This document shows, piece after piece, positions 14,549 to 21,634 of a stretch of DNA of 26,335 nt. Numbering within the stretch: position 1 is the first letter of the stretch; each line of letters opens with the position of its first letter. The translations under genes and the position numbers were made by a program. The notes below the pieces were generated by a model. It was given only the letters and a program-made list of their open reading frames with translations, did not search any database and was not told where the DNA came from. Origin of the DNA: CAZGTQ01 sp964528575 (GTDB lineage: Bacteria > Planctomycetota > UBA1135 > GCA-002686595); contig CAZGTQ010000008.1 in the NCBI GenBank assembly GCA_964528575.1, positions 1 to 26,335 of the forward strand, written 5' to 3'.

Positions 14549-15088
14549 ATGGACTGGATCGCCTTCCTGATCGCCCTCCTGGTCACGCTCGCGGGGGCCG
14601 CGTCGCTGTTCCTGGTCGTCGTCGGGCTTCCGGGGACGTGGCTGCTGCTCGCGCTCGCGCTGACGATCCAGCTCACCGACCACCTGTGGCTCGAGGACGC
14701 GCAGGCGAACACGTTCGCCTGGTGGCTGCTGATCGCCTGCACCGTGCTGGCGGCGATCGGCGAGCTGCTCGAGCTCCTCGCGGGCGCGCTCGGCGCGAAG
14801 CACGGCGGCAGCAGCCGGCGCGGCATGGTCTACGCGGTCGTCGGCGGCGTCCTCGGCGGAATCGTCGGCGCGCCGTTCGGCCTCGTGGTCGGCGCCTTCG
14901 TCGGCGCGATCCTCGGCACCTTCCTGGGCGCCATCCTGGGCGAGATGATGAGCCCCGGCACCGAGCTGCGCGACACGCTCCGCCCCGCCACCGGCGCCAG
15001 CATCGGCCGCATCCTCGGCACGCTCTCGAAGCTACCGGTCGCCGTCGCAGTCTGGGTGACGCTCAGCATCGCGGCCTTCTTGCCCTGA
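14549..15088 (+). CDS. DUF456 family membrane protein
   Basis: 179 residues with four or more hydrophobic segments. Begins MDWIAFLIALLVTLAGAASL, then VVGLPGTWLLLALAL (family 'lPGlP' loop) and, further on, ELLELLAGALGAKHGGSSRRG, the conserved cytoplasmic turn of DUF456. The second half is a glycine-zipper-like region (GGVLGGIVGAPFGLVVGAFV, then GAILGTFLGAILGEM), ending in a last helix. Function unknown. ATG 14549 fits the family's length and N-terminus. An in-frame GTG at 14483 overlaps the MscS stop as GTGA, which is the coupling style used throughout this window, so a 22-residue longer product is possible. Lies 62 nt after mscS and probably shares its transcript. Confidence 0.85.
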   Translation: MDWIAFLIALLVTLAGAASLFLVVVGLPGTWLLLALALTIQLTDHLWLEDAQANTFAWWLLIACTVLAAIGELLELLAGALGAKHGGSSRRGMVYAVVGGVLGGIVGAPFGLVVGAFVGAILGTFLGAILGEMMSPGTELRDTLRPATGASIGRILGTLSKLPVAVAVWVTLSIAAFLP

Positions 15089-15141
15089 GATGGGAGACCG
15101 CCTTCGTCGCCTTCGGCTCGGGTGGGACGACGATCGTCCAC

Positions 15142-15147
15142 TACGAT
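15142..15147 (+). promoter_or_regulatory. Possible -10 box for the DUF6980 gene
   Basis: TACGAT lies 18 nt before the CTG at 15166 and 36 nt before the ATG at 15184. A start of transcription near 15154 would give a separate transcript for this small gene. No -35 seen. Confidence 0.3.
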
Positions 15148-15165
15148 TCGGCGTCAGCGGCCAGG

Positions 15166-15477
15166 CTGCACTGCTGCGACGAGATGACGAGGCGCCTGAC
15201 CCTCGATTGCTCGACGCATTCCGATCCGTACGAGTGTCCGGACGTGCTCGTCACGTACGACGAGAAGTTCGACGAGCACGGGCTCATCATCCACGACGGC
15301 GGTTCCTCGCATCTCCTCATTTCGTTCTGTCCCTGGTGCGGCCGCCGGCTCCCGGACTCGAAGAGGGATCGATGGTTCGAGGAGCTCGAGGCGCTGGGCT
15401 TCTCCGACCCGTTCGAAGAGGAGCTCCCGGAGCAGTACCGCACCGCGAAGTGGTGGAAGGAAGCGCCGGAGCTCTAG
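15166..15477 (+). CDS. DUF6980-like small zinc-ribbon protein
   Basis: Up to 103 residues. Conserved core: DPYECPDVLVTYDEKFDEHG, then LIIHDGGSSHLLISFCPWCG and RRLPDSKRDRWFEELEALGF, ending DPFEEELPEQYRTAKWW. FCPWCG with the N-terminal HCC looks like a zinc site. I recognise the pattern from small proteins grouped as DUF6980; their function is unknown. The start is uncertain: the HCC pair belongs to the family core, so translation should begin at or before CTG 15166; the first in-frame ATG (15184) would cut it off. A CTG at 15085 overlapping the DUF456 stop is also in frame. Codon use is milder than in its neighbours (GAT, TCG, CGA, ATT appear), suggesting later acquisition. Confidence 0.8.
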   Translation: MHCCDEMTRRLTLDCSTHSDPYECPDVLVTYDEKFDEHGLIIHDGGSSHLLISFCPWCGRRLPDSKRDRWFEELEALGFSDPFEEELPEQYRTAKWWKEAPEL

Positions 15478-15495
15478 CCGGGGCTAGCCCGGGCT
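15476..15495. terminator. Inverted repeat spanning both stop codons of a convergent pair
   Basis: 15476-15495 is a palindrome centred on CTAG (15484-15487) with one mismatch (15480/15491). It covers most of the TAG of the DUF6980 gene and the stop of the opposite membrane-protein gene. As RNA it could form a GC hairpin with a CTAG loop in either direction. No T-run, so rho-independent function is unproven. Confidence 0.35.
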
Positions 15496-16884
15496 CGCGC
15501 GGCGGAAGCGCGCTCGCAGCGCGCGCGAGAGGGCGAGCATCGCGTCGAGCGCGAGCGTTGCGGCGCACGCGACGAGGCCGGCGCAGACCGCGCCCTGGGG
15601 CCCCGCGCTCGGGACGAGCTGCGCCGCCGCCGCAGCGAACGCGCCGAGCAGCGCGAGCGTCGAGAGCGCGCCGCTCCACATGCCGATCCGGCGGCGCGCG
15701 AGCACGAGCCGCACACAGACGAGCACGGCGAGGGCGGCCGCGAGCTGTGCGAGCGCGCGTTGGAGCGCGTCGAGGTCGGCGCCGGCGGCCGCGAGATCCG
15801 GCCACCACGACGTCGCGTCGCGCGCCGCGAGCCACGCGCGCACGGCGGGCCCGAACGCGACGACGTGCGCCGGCACGGCGAGCAACGCGAGCGCGGCCGC
15901 CGCGGCGAGCGCGAGCCACGGCGCGGGGCGCTCGCCCGCGAGACGGTCGAGCAACGACGCGACCACGAGCGCCGCGAGCCACGCCGGCACGACCGCGGCC
16001 GCGAGGACCGCGGCGACGCGGGCGCGCGGCGCGACGTCCGCCCACGGGGCGGGGCTCGGCAGCACGTGCAGCGCCGCGAATGCGGCGAGCGGGACGAGCA
16101 ACGCGGGGAGCAGCGCCCAGGCGAGCGGGCGCGGGCGCGGGCGCTGCGGGTCGAGCGGCCGCGCGCCGCGGCCGCGCTCGAACGCGAGGCTCGCCGTGCC
16201 GAGGACGAGGAGCGTGACGACCAGCGGCAGACCCGTGCGCAGCTCGACGTGCGCGCCGACGAACAGGTGCGCGAAGCGCGTGCTCGCGCCGACCGGGCCG
16301 ACGCGGACGCAGCCGGCGTCGTCGTCGGCGAGCGCGAAGGGGCGGCCGACGGCCATCGCGCCGCGGCCGAGCAGGAGGAAGAACGCGCACGTGAACGGCA
16401 GCGCGACGAAGTCGGCCGTGTCGAGGAAGCGGTTCGCCGGGTGCAGCCCGAACGCGACGAACGCGGCGAGCACGGCGAGCGCGAGCAGGAGCTGGACGAG
16501 CGTCAGGCGCCGCACCGTGCGGCCGCGCTCGTCCGGCCGCGCGCGCGCGACGACCAGCGCCGCTCCCGCTCCGACCGCGGCGAACGCGCCGAGCACGCGC
16601 GGATCGCCGTGCGGCCACGCCGTGAGCGCCGCGAGGCCGCCGGCGAGCGCGAGCCCGGCCGCGAGCGCGAAGCGGCCGCGGCGCCAGAGCAGCGCGAGGC
16701 CCGCGGCGGCGTTCGTCGGGCCGCCGCTCCAGACCGCGAGCACCGTCGCCAGAGCGAGCGCGTACGCCGCGATCCACACCGGCGCCGCCGCGTCGCCGAC
16801 GTACGCGCGCGAGGGCGAGATCGGACCGGACAGACCCCACCACGCGAAGAGGCCGCCGAACAGGAGCGTGCGCCAGCGGAGCAT
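15484..16884 (-). CDS. Polytopic membrane protein of unknown function
   Basis: 466 residues, almost entirely hydrophobic blocks separated by short Arg/Pro-rich loops; I estimate ten or more membrane helices (for example LLFGGLFAWWGL, VWIAAYALALATVLAV, LVQLLLALAVLAAFVAFGL, LPFTCAFFLLLGRGAM, GLPLVVTLLVLGTASLA). No transport or enzyme motif that I know; DDDAGCVRVGPVGAS (about 205-219) is the only notable polar stretch. Start ATG 16882-16884 shares a base with the stop of the upstream YdjM-type gene (TGATG). It is the last gene of a three-gene membrane operon. A long open frame runs on the opposite strand but has only shadow composition. Confidence 0.8.
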   Translation of the reverse strand: MLRWRTLLFGGLFAWWGLSGPISPSRAYVGDAAAPVWIAAYALALATVLAVWSGGPTNAAAGLALLWRRGRFALAAGLALAGGLAALTAWPHGDPRVLGAFAAVGAGAALVVARARPDERGRTVRRLTLVQLLLALAVLAAFVAFGLHPANRFLDTADFVALPFTCAFFLLLGRGAMAVGRPFALADDDAGCVRVGPVGASTRFAHLFVGAHVELRTGLPLVVTLLVLGTASLAFERGRGARPLDPQRPRPRPLAWALLPALLVPLAAFAALHVLPSPAPWADVAPRARVAAVLAAAVVPAWLAALVVASLLDRLAGERPAPWLALAAAAALALLAVPAHVVAFGPAVRAWLAARDATSWWPDLAAAGADLDALQRALAQLAAALAVLVCVRLVLARRRIGMWSGALSTLALLGAFAAAAAQLVPSAGPQGAVCAGLVACAATLALDAMLALSRALRARFRRASPG

Positions 16885-17420
16885 CAGCGGGGCGCGCGGG
16901 CGCGACGGCGGCCGGCGAGGATCCAGACGAGCGCACACGGCAGGCCGATCCAGACGAGCTCGGACAGGAGCACGTCCGCGCCGCGCGCGCTCAGCATGTT
17001 CGCGACGCCGATGGGGGAGACCGCGATCGGCCGCCACGGCGCGAAGGAGCGCGCGTCGTCGAACGGCGCGAGGAACGCGATGCCGAGCCCGCCGTCCGTC
17101 AGCGCGTCGAGCGCTCCGTGCGACGCGGCCAGCGCGCCGAAGAAGAGGAACGACGACCACCACGAGCGTCCGCGGGAGCCGCGCGACGCGAGCGACGCGG
17201 CGAGCGCTCCCAGGAACGCAGCGAACGCGAGCGAGTGCGTCATGCCGCGGTGGCCCCACGGAGCGCCGTACTCGACGCCGAAGCGGAAGCCGACGACGTC
17301 GGCGTCCGGCAGCACCGAGCACGCGATCGCGAGGGCCCAGAAGCGCGCTCGCGCGCCCCGCGGCCGGTACGCGCGAACCGCCGCGCAGGCGACGAGCGCG
17401 TGCGCGAGGACCGTCACCAT
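16884..17420 (-). CDS. YdjM-like membrane-bound metal-dependent hydrolase
   Basis: 178 residues, family of LexA-regulated inner-membrane YdjM (DUF457, COG1988). Motifs that likely bind metal: CSVLPDADVVGF (Asp38/Asp40 region), HRGMTHSLAF, and SHGALDALTDGGLGIAFLAP, followed by RSFAPWRPIAVSP, all in the canonical order. Four or so membrane segments. The acidic and histidine residues face one side and suggest a phospholipase-C-like zinc site; the substrate is unknown. ATG 17418-17420 is 22 nt after the DUF805-SRPBCC stop on the same strand. Coupled by TGATG to the next gene. Confidence 0.9.
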   Translation of the reverse strand: MVTVLAHALVACAAVRAYRPRGARARFWALAIACSVLPDADVVGFRFGVEYGAPWGHRGMTHSLAFAAFLGALAASLASRGSRGRSWWSSFLFFGALAASHGALDALTDGGLGIAFLAPFDDARSFAPWRPIAVSPIGVANMLSARGADVLLSELVWIGLPCALVWILAGRRRARAPR

Positions 17421-17442
17421 GAGCGCCGGCCGCGACGCGCGT

Positions 17443-18855
17443 TCATGCGCTCTCGGCGAGGTCGCGCACGTGCTCGAGCACGCGCGTGTGGATGCGGTGG
17501 ACGAGCAGGTCCGACCACAGCCGCCAGTACGGCGCGGGGAAGATCGCGAGCTCGTACCACGTGCTGCCCTCGAGGCGCGTGCGGCCGCCGGGGAGCGCGA
17601 CGAGCCGGAACTCGCCGCGAGTCGAGCGGATGAAGCCGTCGAGGTGCGGCGGGTGGACGTCGCGGTACGGGCTCCACTCGTGCATCGCGTCGGGCTGCGC
17701 GACGACGTCGAAGGAGAGCCGACGCGGCGGATCCCACGTCGTGATCGGTTCGACGAACGGCCCCGTCGAGAACTCGCAGTGGCGCACGGCGCCGACGCCG
17801 CGCCCCTCGATGCGCGCCCGCAGCGGGTACGCGATGCCGAGGCGGAACGGGAGCTCGGAGAGCCCCGCCGGGGGCGGGAGCTCGGAGAACGAGACGACGT
17901 GCTCCCAGACCGTCTCCGGCGGCGCGTCGATCTCGACCGCCGTCACCGTCTCGTACGACGCGGGGGCGCGCGCCGCGCCCTCCCAGCCCCCGACGAGCGC
18001 GAGGATCGCGGCGCCCCCGATCGACGGCAGCGCGCGCGTCTCGCCGAGCAGCGCGATCGCGCGGCCGACGATCGCTCCGAGCAGCGCCGGCCCGAACGCG
18101 ATCGGGGCCGCCATGACGAGGCACAAGAGCCCCTCGGCGGCGAACAGGAGCAGCGCTCCGCCGGCGATCAGCACCGACGCTCCGGCGACGACGAGGGTGT
18201 CGCCGAACGGCCGCGCGTGTGCGCGGTTGTGCACGAAGCCCGCGACGGCGCCGAGCAGGACCGGCGTCCCGAGGAACAGGGCGGTGCCGTAGCCGCGCGC
18301 GACGTAGATGCTGAACGCGACCAGCGCGAGCGCGAGCGCGACCGCGACGGCGACCGCGACGAGCGCGCTGCGCAGGCGCGCATCGTACGGCTCCGCGTCG
18401 AGCGCGAGCTCCTCGGCGGCCGCCGCCGCGAGCTCGCCCCGCGCCGGAGCGCTCGGCGCGCACGCGAGGTAGAGCATGAACGGGTAGTTCGCGAGCGGCA
18501 CGAGGAAGAGCAGCCCCGCCCATGGGCTGTGGCCGGCGTCCCACGCACGGCGCACGCTCATGCTCACGCCGATCCACAGGAACGGCAGCGTCCAGAGCGC
18601 GAGTGCGAGATCGAGCCACACCGGCGCGCCCGCGAGCTTCGCCTGGCGGACCGCCCAGAACGGTGCGAGGTAGTCGAACGGCGTCCAGAGCGCGCCCGTC
18701 GCGAGCCGGATCGCGAGCGCGTCGACCCCGTACTTCAGCGCCATCAGGCCGAAGCCGACGAGCGCGTACGCGCGCCGGCCGACGCGGCCGCGCAGCGTGA
18801 ACGGGAGCACGAGCGGCCGGGGACGCGCGCGGGCCGGACCGTTCGCGGCGGTCAT
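17443..18855 (-). CDS. DUF805-like membrane domain fused to SRPBCC domain
   Basis: 470 residues. The N-terminal part (about 15-140) has the DUF805 look: RGRVGRRAYALVGFGLMALK, then LWTLPFLWIGVSMSVRRAWD and AGHSPWAGLLFLVPLANYPF. About six more helices occupy 165-310. The C-terminal 160 residues form an SRPBCC (START/polyketide cyclase-like) ligand-binding domain: TVTAVEIDAPPETVWEHVVS, FSTGPFVEPITTWDPPRRLS, GEFRLVALPGGRTRLEGSTW, YELAIFPAPYWRLWSDLLVH. Such domains hold lipids or other hydrophobic ligands; on a membrane protein it could move or sense a lipid. Start ATG 18853-18855 follows a TACGAT box by 6 nt. First gene of the three-gene operon. Confidence 0.88.
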   Translation of the reverse strand: MTAANGPARARPRPLVLPFTLRGRVGRRAYALVGFGLMALKYGVDALAIRLATGALWTPFDYLAPFWAVRQAKLAGAPVWLDLALALWTLPFLWIGVSMSVRRAWDAGHSPWAGLLFLVPLANYPFMLYLACAPSAPARGELAAAAAEELALDAEPYDARLRSALVAVAVAVALALALVAFSIYVARGYGTALFLGTPVLLGAVAGFVHNRAHARPFGDTLVVAGASVLIAGGALLLFAAEGLLCLVMAAPIAFGPALLGAIVGRAIALLGETRALPSIGGAAILALVGGWEGAARAPASYETVTAVEIDAPPETVWEHVVSFSELPPPAGLSELPFRLGIAYPLRARIEGRGVGAVRHCEFSTGPFVEPITTWDPPRRLSFDVVAQPDAMHEWSPYRDVHPPHLDGFIRSTRGEFRLVALPGGRTRLEGSTWYELAIFPAPYWRLWSDLLVHRIHTRVLEHVRDLAESA

Positions 18856-18861
18856 CGCCGG

Positions 18862-18867
18862 ATCGTA
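18862..18867 (-). promoter_or_regulatory. Possible -10 box for the DUF805-SRPBCC operon (leaderless)
   Basis: TACGAT on the minus strand, 6 nt before the ATG ending at 18855. The spacing predicts an mRNA starting at the ATG. No Shine-Dalgarno sequence between them. Confidence 0.35.
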
Positions 18868-18900
18868 CCCGGCCGCGGGGGACACCCGCAGCGGCGCCCC

Positions 18901-18918
18901 CGTCCCGAATCCGGGACG
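18901..18918. repeat. Perfect 7-bp inverted repeat in a divergent promoter region
   Basis: CGTCCCG and CGGGACG flank a 4-nt AATC. It lies between the divergent DUF805-SRPBCC and TPR genes, centred near 42 nt upstream of the TACGAT box. An operator is possible; at this GC content a chance match is also likely. Confidence 0.4.
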
Positions 18919-18978
18919 CGAGGACGCGTTCGGGGCCCGCGGGGCGACTGCGTGGCCAGTTCCGAGCCTCGACGCGCG

Positions 18979-19539
18979 ATGAGGTGGATACCCGAGGGAG
19001 AGCACGTGTCCATCGCTCGTGTCGCCGCGATCCGCGCGGCGTCGCCGCGGTCCCCCCCCGGACGAGGCCGCGTGCCCCTCACGAGGGTTCGTCGATTGTC
19101 CCGTTCCCCCAACCACGGCTCCGGTCCGCACCGCGACCAGCTCCGACGGCTGAAGGAGGTCCAGCTCCGTCAGCTCCAGTTCCGCAGGCGCACGCTCGGC
19201 GAGGCGCACCCGGGCACGCTGCAGAGCATGGACACCCTGGCCGAGACGCTCTCGGCCCTGGGCGAGCTCGAGCGCGCGCGCTCGCTCGTCGAAGAGGCAC
19301 TGCACGCGCGCGAGGAATCGCTCGGCCGCCAGCACCCGGCGGTGACCGAGACTGCGTGGACGCTGTTCCACACCCTCGATCGGCTGGACGAGAGCGCGGC
19401 GTTGCGCGCCGTCCACGCGCGCCACCTCGCGTGGCTCGCCGGCTCCGATCCGAGCCAGCTCGAAGACTCCCAGCGGCGCATCCGCGACTGGATCGTCCTG
19501 ATCCCGAAGGGTCGCTTCGGCGACCCCGCGAACGCCTGA
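18979..19539 (+). CDS. Small TPR-type protein
   Basis: 186 residues from ATG 18979. Residues 1-60 are basic and low-complexity. The rest carries tetratricopeptide helices of the kinesin-light-chain type: RRTLGEAHPGTLQSMDTLAE, TLSALGELERARSLVEEALH, AREESLGRQHPAVTETAWTL, then LDRLDESAALRAVHARHL. The phrase 'r..lG..Hp.tl.s...La..l...g...eA..l..eal' is typical. Only about two full repeats, so it is either a short adaptor or the remnant of a longer TPR protein. The start could lie later (for example GTG 19009), since the basic N-terminus has no support. Followed directly by a strong hairpin. No partner gene is evident. Confidence 0.6.
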   Translation: MRWIPEGEHVSIARVAAIRAASPRSPPGRGRVPLTRVRRLSRSPNHGSGPHRDQLRRLKEVQLRQLQFRRRTLGEAHPGTLQSMDTLAETLSALGELERARSLVEEALHAREESLGRQHPAVTETAWTLFHTLDRLDESAALRAVHARHLAWLAGSDPSQLEDSQRRIRDWIVLIPKGRFGDPANA

Positions 19540-19559
19540 CCGGCCGCCAAGGCGGCCGG
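19540..19559 (+). terminator. GC hairpin after the TPR gene
   Basis: CCGGCCGCC-AA-GGCGGCCGG, a perfect inverted repeat beginning at the base after the stop codon (effective loop CAAG or larger). A second perfect hairpin, CCCCGG-ATCG-CCGGGG, follows at 19581-19596. No T-run after either. Position and perfection favour a terminator before the next promoter (19606). Confidence 0.55.
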
Positions 19560-19605
19560 CTGCCCCCATCGCGCCGACCGCCCCGGATCGCCGGGGGGAG
19601 CCTGA

Positions 19606-19611
19606 TAGACT
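19606..19611 (+). promoter_or_regulatory. Possible -10 box (TAGACT) for the MBL-HD genes
   Basis: TAGACT lies after two hairpins and 169 nt before the ATG at 19781. Transcription from about 19618 would give a leader of about 160 nt that contains the 8-bp tandem repeat. No -35 recognised. Confidence 0.3.
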
Positions 19612-19661
19612 GCGCGGCTCGCGCCGCGCGTTCTCTCGAGCCCCTCCGGCGGTCCACTTTT

Positions 19662-19773
19662 CACGCCAGCAGACCATCACGCCAGCACACCAGCACACCA
19701 GCACGCCAGCACGCCGGCACGCCAGCACGCCGGCACGCCAGCGCGCCGGCACGCCAGCGCACCGGCGGCACAG
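19662..19773. repeat. 8-bp tandem repeat, about 13 units, upstream of a start codon
   Basis: Consecutive units of CACGCCAG and variants (CACACCAG, CACGCCGG, CGCGCCGG, CGCACCGG) from 19662 to 19765, decaying in the last unit (19766-19773), 7 nt before ATG 19781. Every unit is exactly 8 bp except for substitutions. It fills the space where a ribosome binding site would lie; none is visible. No in-frame start lies upstream, so unit gain or loss would change leader length or structure rather than reading frame. Confidence 0.93.
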
Positions 19774-19780
19774 CAGCGTC

Positions 19781-21625
19781 ATGAAGAGCCTCCTCCCGCT
19801 CGCTCTCGGCCTCGCGGCCGCCCTCGCGCTCGCGCGTGCGCCTCGGGCGGACGAGCTCGAGCTGCACTTCCTCGACGTCGGCCAGGGCGCGTCGACCTTC
19901 GTGCGCGGGCCCGACGGGACGAGCGTGCTGATCGACGGCGGCAACCCGGGCGACGGCCTGGCGATCGTGCGGCCGTACCTGCTCTCGCTCGGCGTCACCG
20001 ACCTCGACTACTCGGTGATGACGCACTGGCACAGCGACCACTACGGCGGCTTCGACGAGGTCTTCGACGCGGGCATGAAGCCCGACGTCGCGGCGTACGA
20101 CCGGGGCGACTTCCAGAAGCCGAGCGGGGCCCAGGTGACGCAGTACCTCGCGTCGGTCGCCGGGGTGCGTCAGACGCCGCCGCTCGGACTCGTGCTGCCG
20201 CTGGGGGACGGAGCGACGCTCGAGGTGGTCGCGCTCAACGGCAACACGCCGGCGGGCTTCGTGCCGCTCGGCGGGATCTTCGAGCAGTTCGAGAACGGCT
20301 CGTCGATCTGCGTCGTGATCCGCTACGGCGACTTCGCGTGCTACGTCGGCGGCGACGTGACCGCGGGCGGGAACGGTACGGCGGACGTCGAGGGCTTCGT
20401 CGCCGCCTACGTCGGCCAGGTCGAGGTCGCGCAGTCGAGCCACCACGGCTCGAACACGAGCTCGTCGCCGGCGGTCGTCGCGGCGCTCGCGCCGAGCCTC
20501 GTGATCCACAGCGCCGGGGACGCGCCCGACCTGACGTTCGGCCACCCGACGGCGACGACGACCGACCGCTGGAACGCGCCGCTCGCGTCGCGCACGGTGT
20601 GGTGCACGAGCGAGGGCAACCCGAACAGCGCCGCGCGCGGCTTCGGCGTCGCGAACGGGCACGTACGGGTCGTGACCGACGGCGTGCGCTTCACCGCGAG
20701 CCGGGCGTCGGGGAGCGAGCGGATGACGTTCGCGACGCACGAGAACGGGGGCATCCCGCCGCTGCCGGGCGCGCTCGCGATCAGCGAGGTCCTCGTCGAC
20801 CCGGCCGCGGCCGCCGATGCGCGCGGCGAGTGGTTCGAGATCACGAACGTCTTCGGCGGCGGCACCGTCGACCTCGGCGGCCTGCGCGTGACGAACGGGA
20901 CGCAGACGTTCACGCTCGCGAGTCGCATCCTGCTCGCGTACGGCGAGCGGCTCGTCGTCGGCCGCGACGGGCGCTTCTCGCAGAACGGCGGCTTGTTCGT
21001 CGGGCACGGGACGCCGCGCGACCAGTTCGCGCTCGCGAACGGCGGCGCGACGTTGACGCTGCGCAACGTGGCGAGCGAGATCGTCGACGCCGTGACGTGG
21101 GGCCCGGGCGGCTTCGCGGTGCAGAGCGGCGTCGCCGCCGAGCGCGTCGACTTGCTCGCGCCCGGCGCCGGCGCGCCGTTCGCGCCGGCGACGAGCCAAT
21201 TCGCGGGCGCCGATCTCGGCACGCCGTGGCAATGGAACGACGCGGACGCGACGCCGTGGAAGGCCGTCCTGGCCGTCGAGCCGCCGCCGTACGTCGGCGG
21301 CGCGCTCACGCTGGTCCTGTCGTCGTACGACGAGCCGGGCAAGCTCGCGTTGCTCGGCCTGTCGCAGTCGTTCTTCCCGCTGACGCCGGCGTTCGGCTTC
21401 CAGGTCCCGCTGGCGCTCGACGCGCTCTTCCTCGCGTTCCTGCAGGACCCGCAGGCCGCGGGCGTGCTCGTGGGCGGCGAGCGCACCGTCGTGCTCCCGC
21501 TGCCGGCGAACCCGGCGCTCGCGGGTTACACCGGCTTCGGCGCGTTCGTCACCGTCGACCTCGTGGGGAGCGATCTCGTCGGCTCGTCGCTCTCGAACCT
21601 CGTCACGTTCACCGTGCAGCCCTGA
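19781..21625 (+). CDS. Secreted ComEC-type metallo-beta-lactamase with lamin-tail domain
   Basis: 614 residues. Signal peptide about 1-23 (LLPLALGLAAALALARA). Residues about 26-310 are an MBL fold like the ComEC C-terminal nuclease domain: LHFLDVGQGASTFVRGPDG, VLIDGGNP, THWHSDHYGG (His82, His84, Asp86, His87), YVGGDVT and SSHHGSNTSSSP. About 329-446 resemble a lamin-tail domain (ALAISEVLVDP, GEWFEITNV, DLGGLRVTNG, GERLVVGRDG). The last 110 residues are a beta-rich domain (LTLVLSSYDEPGKLALLG ... LSNLVTFTVQP) like C-terminal domains I recall from secreted planctomycete proteins. No ComEC pore is present, so it is an extracellular hydrolase, perhaps a nuclease or phosphodiesterase. A long 8-bp repeat array lies directly upstream. 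Confidence 0.88.
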   Translation: MKSLLPLALGLAAALALARAPRADELELHFLDVGQGASTFVRGPDGTSVLIDGGNPGDGLAIVRPYLLSLGVTDLDYSVMTHWHSDHYGGFDEVFDAGMKPDVAAYDRGDFQKPSGAQVTQYLASVAGVRQTPPLGLVLPLGDGATLEVVALNGNTPAGFVPLGGIFEQFENGSSICVVIRYGDFACYVGGDVTAGGNGTADVEGFVAAYVGQVEVAQSSHHGSNTSSSPAVVAALAPSLVIHSAGDAPDLTFGHPTATTTDRWNAPLASRTVWCTSEGNPNSAARGFGVANGHVRVVTDGVRFTASRASGSERMTFATHENGGIPPLPGALAISEVLVDPAAAADARGEWFEITNVFGGGTVDLGGLRVTNGTQTFTLASRILLAYGERLVVGRDGRFSQNGGLFVGHGTPRDQFALANGGATLTLRNVASEIVDAVTWGPGGFAVQSGVAAERVDLLAPGAGAPFAPATSQFAGADLGTPWQWNDADATPWKAVLAVEPPPYVGGALTLVLSSYDEPGKLALLGLSQSFFPLTPAFGFQVPLALDALFLAFLQDPQAAGVLVGGERTVVLPLPANPALAGYTGFGAFVTVDLVGSDLVGSSLSNLVTFTVQP

Positions 21626-21634
21626 CGCGCGACC

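Noticed and set aside
15090..16217. ATG-started plus-strand frame just after the DUF456 stop
   Set aside because: The true small gene here is in the next frame, with the CPWCG motif; this frame turns into Arg-rich shadow opposite the polytopic membrane protein.
15760..18978. Very long plus-strand open frame opposite the three membrane genes
   Set aside because: Low-complexity Arg/Glu-rich product without domains; minus strand carries YdjM and SRPBCC motifs. Only its last part (from 18979) is a plausible gene.
19662..19773. CRISPR array
   Set aside because: Units are 8 bp with no spacers and no cas genes; it is a simple tandem repeat.
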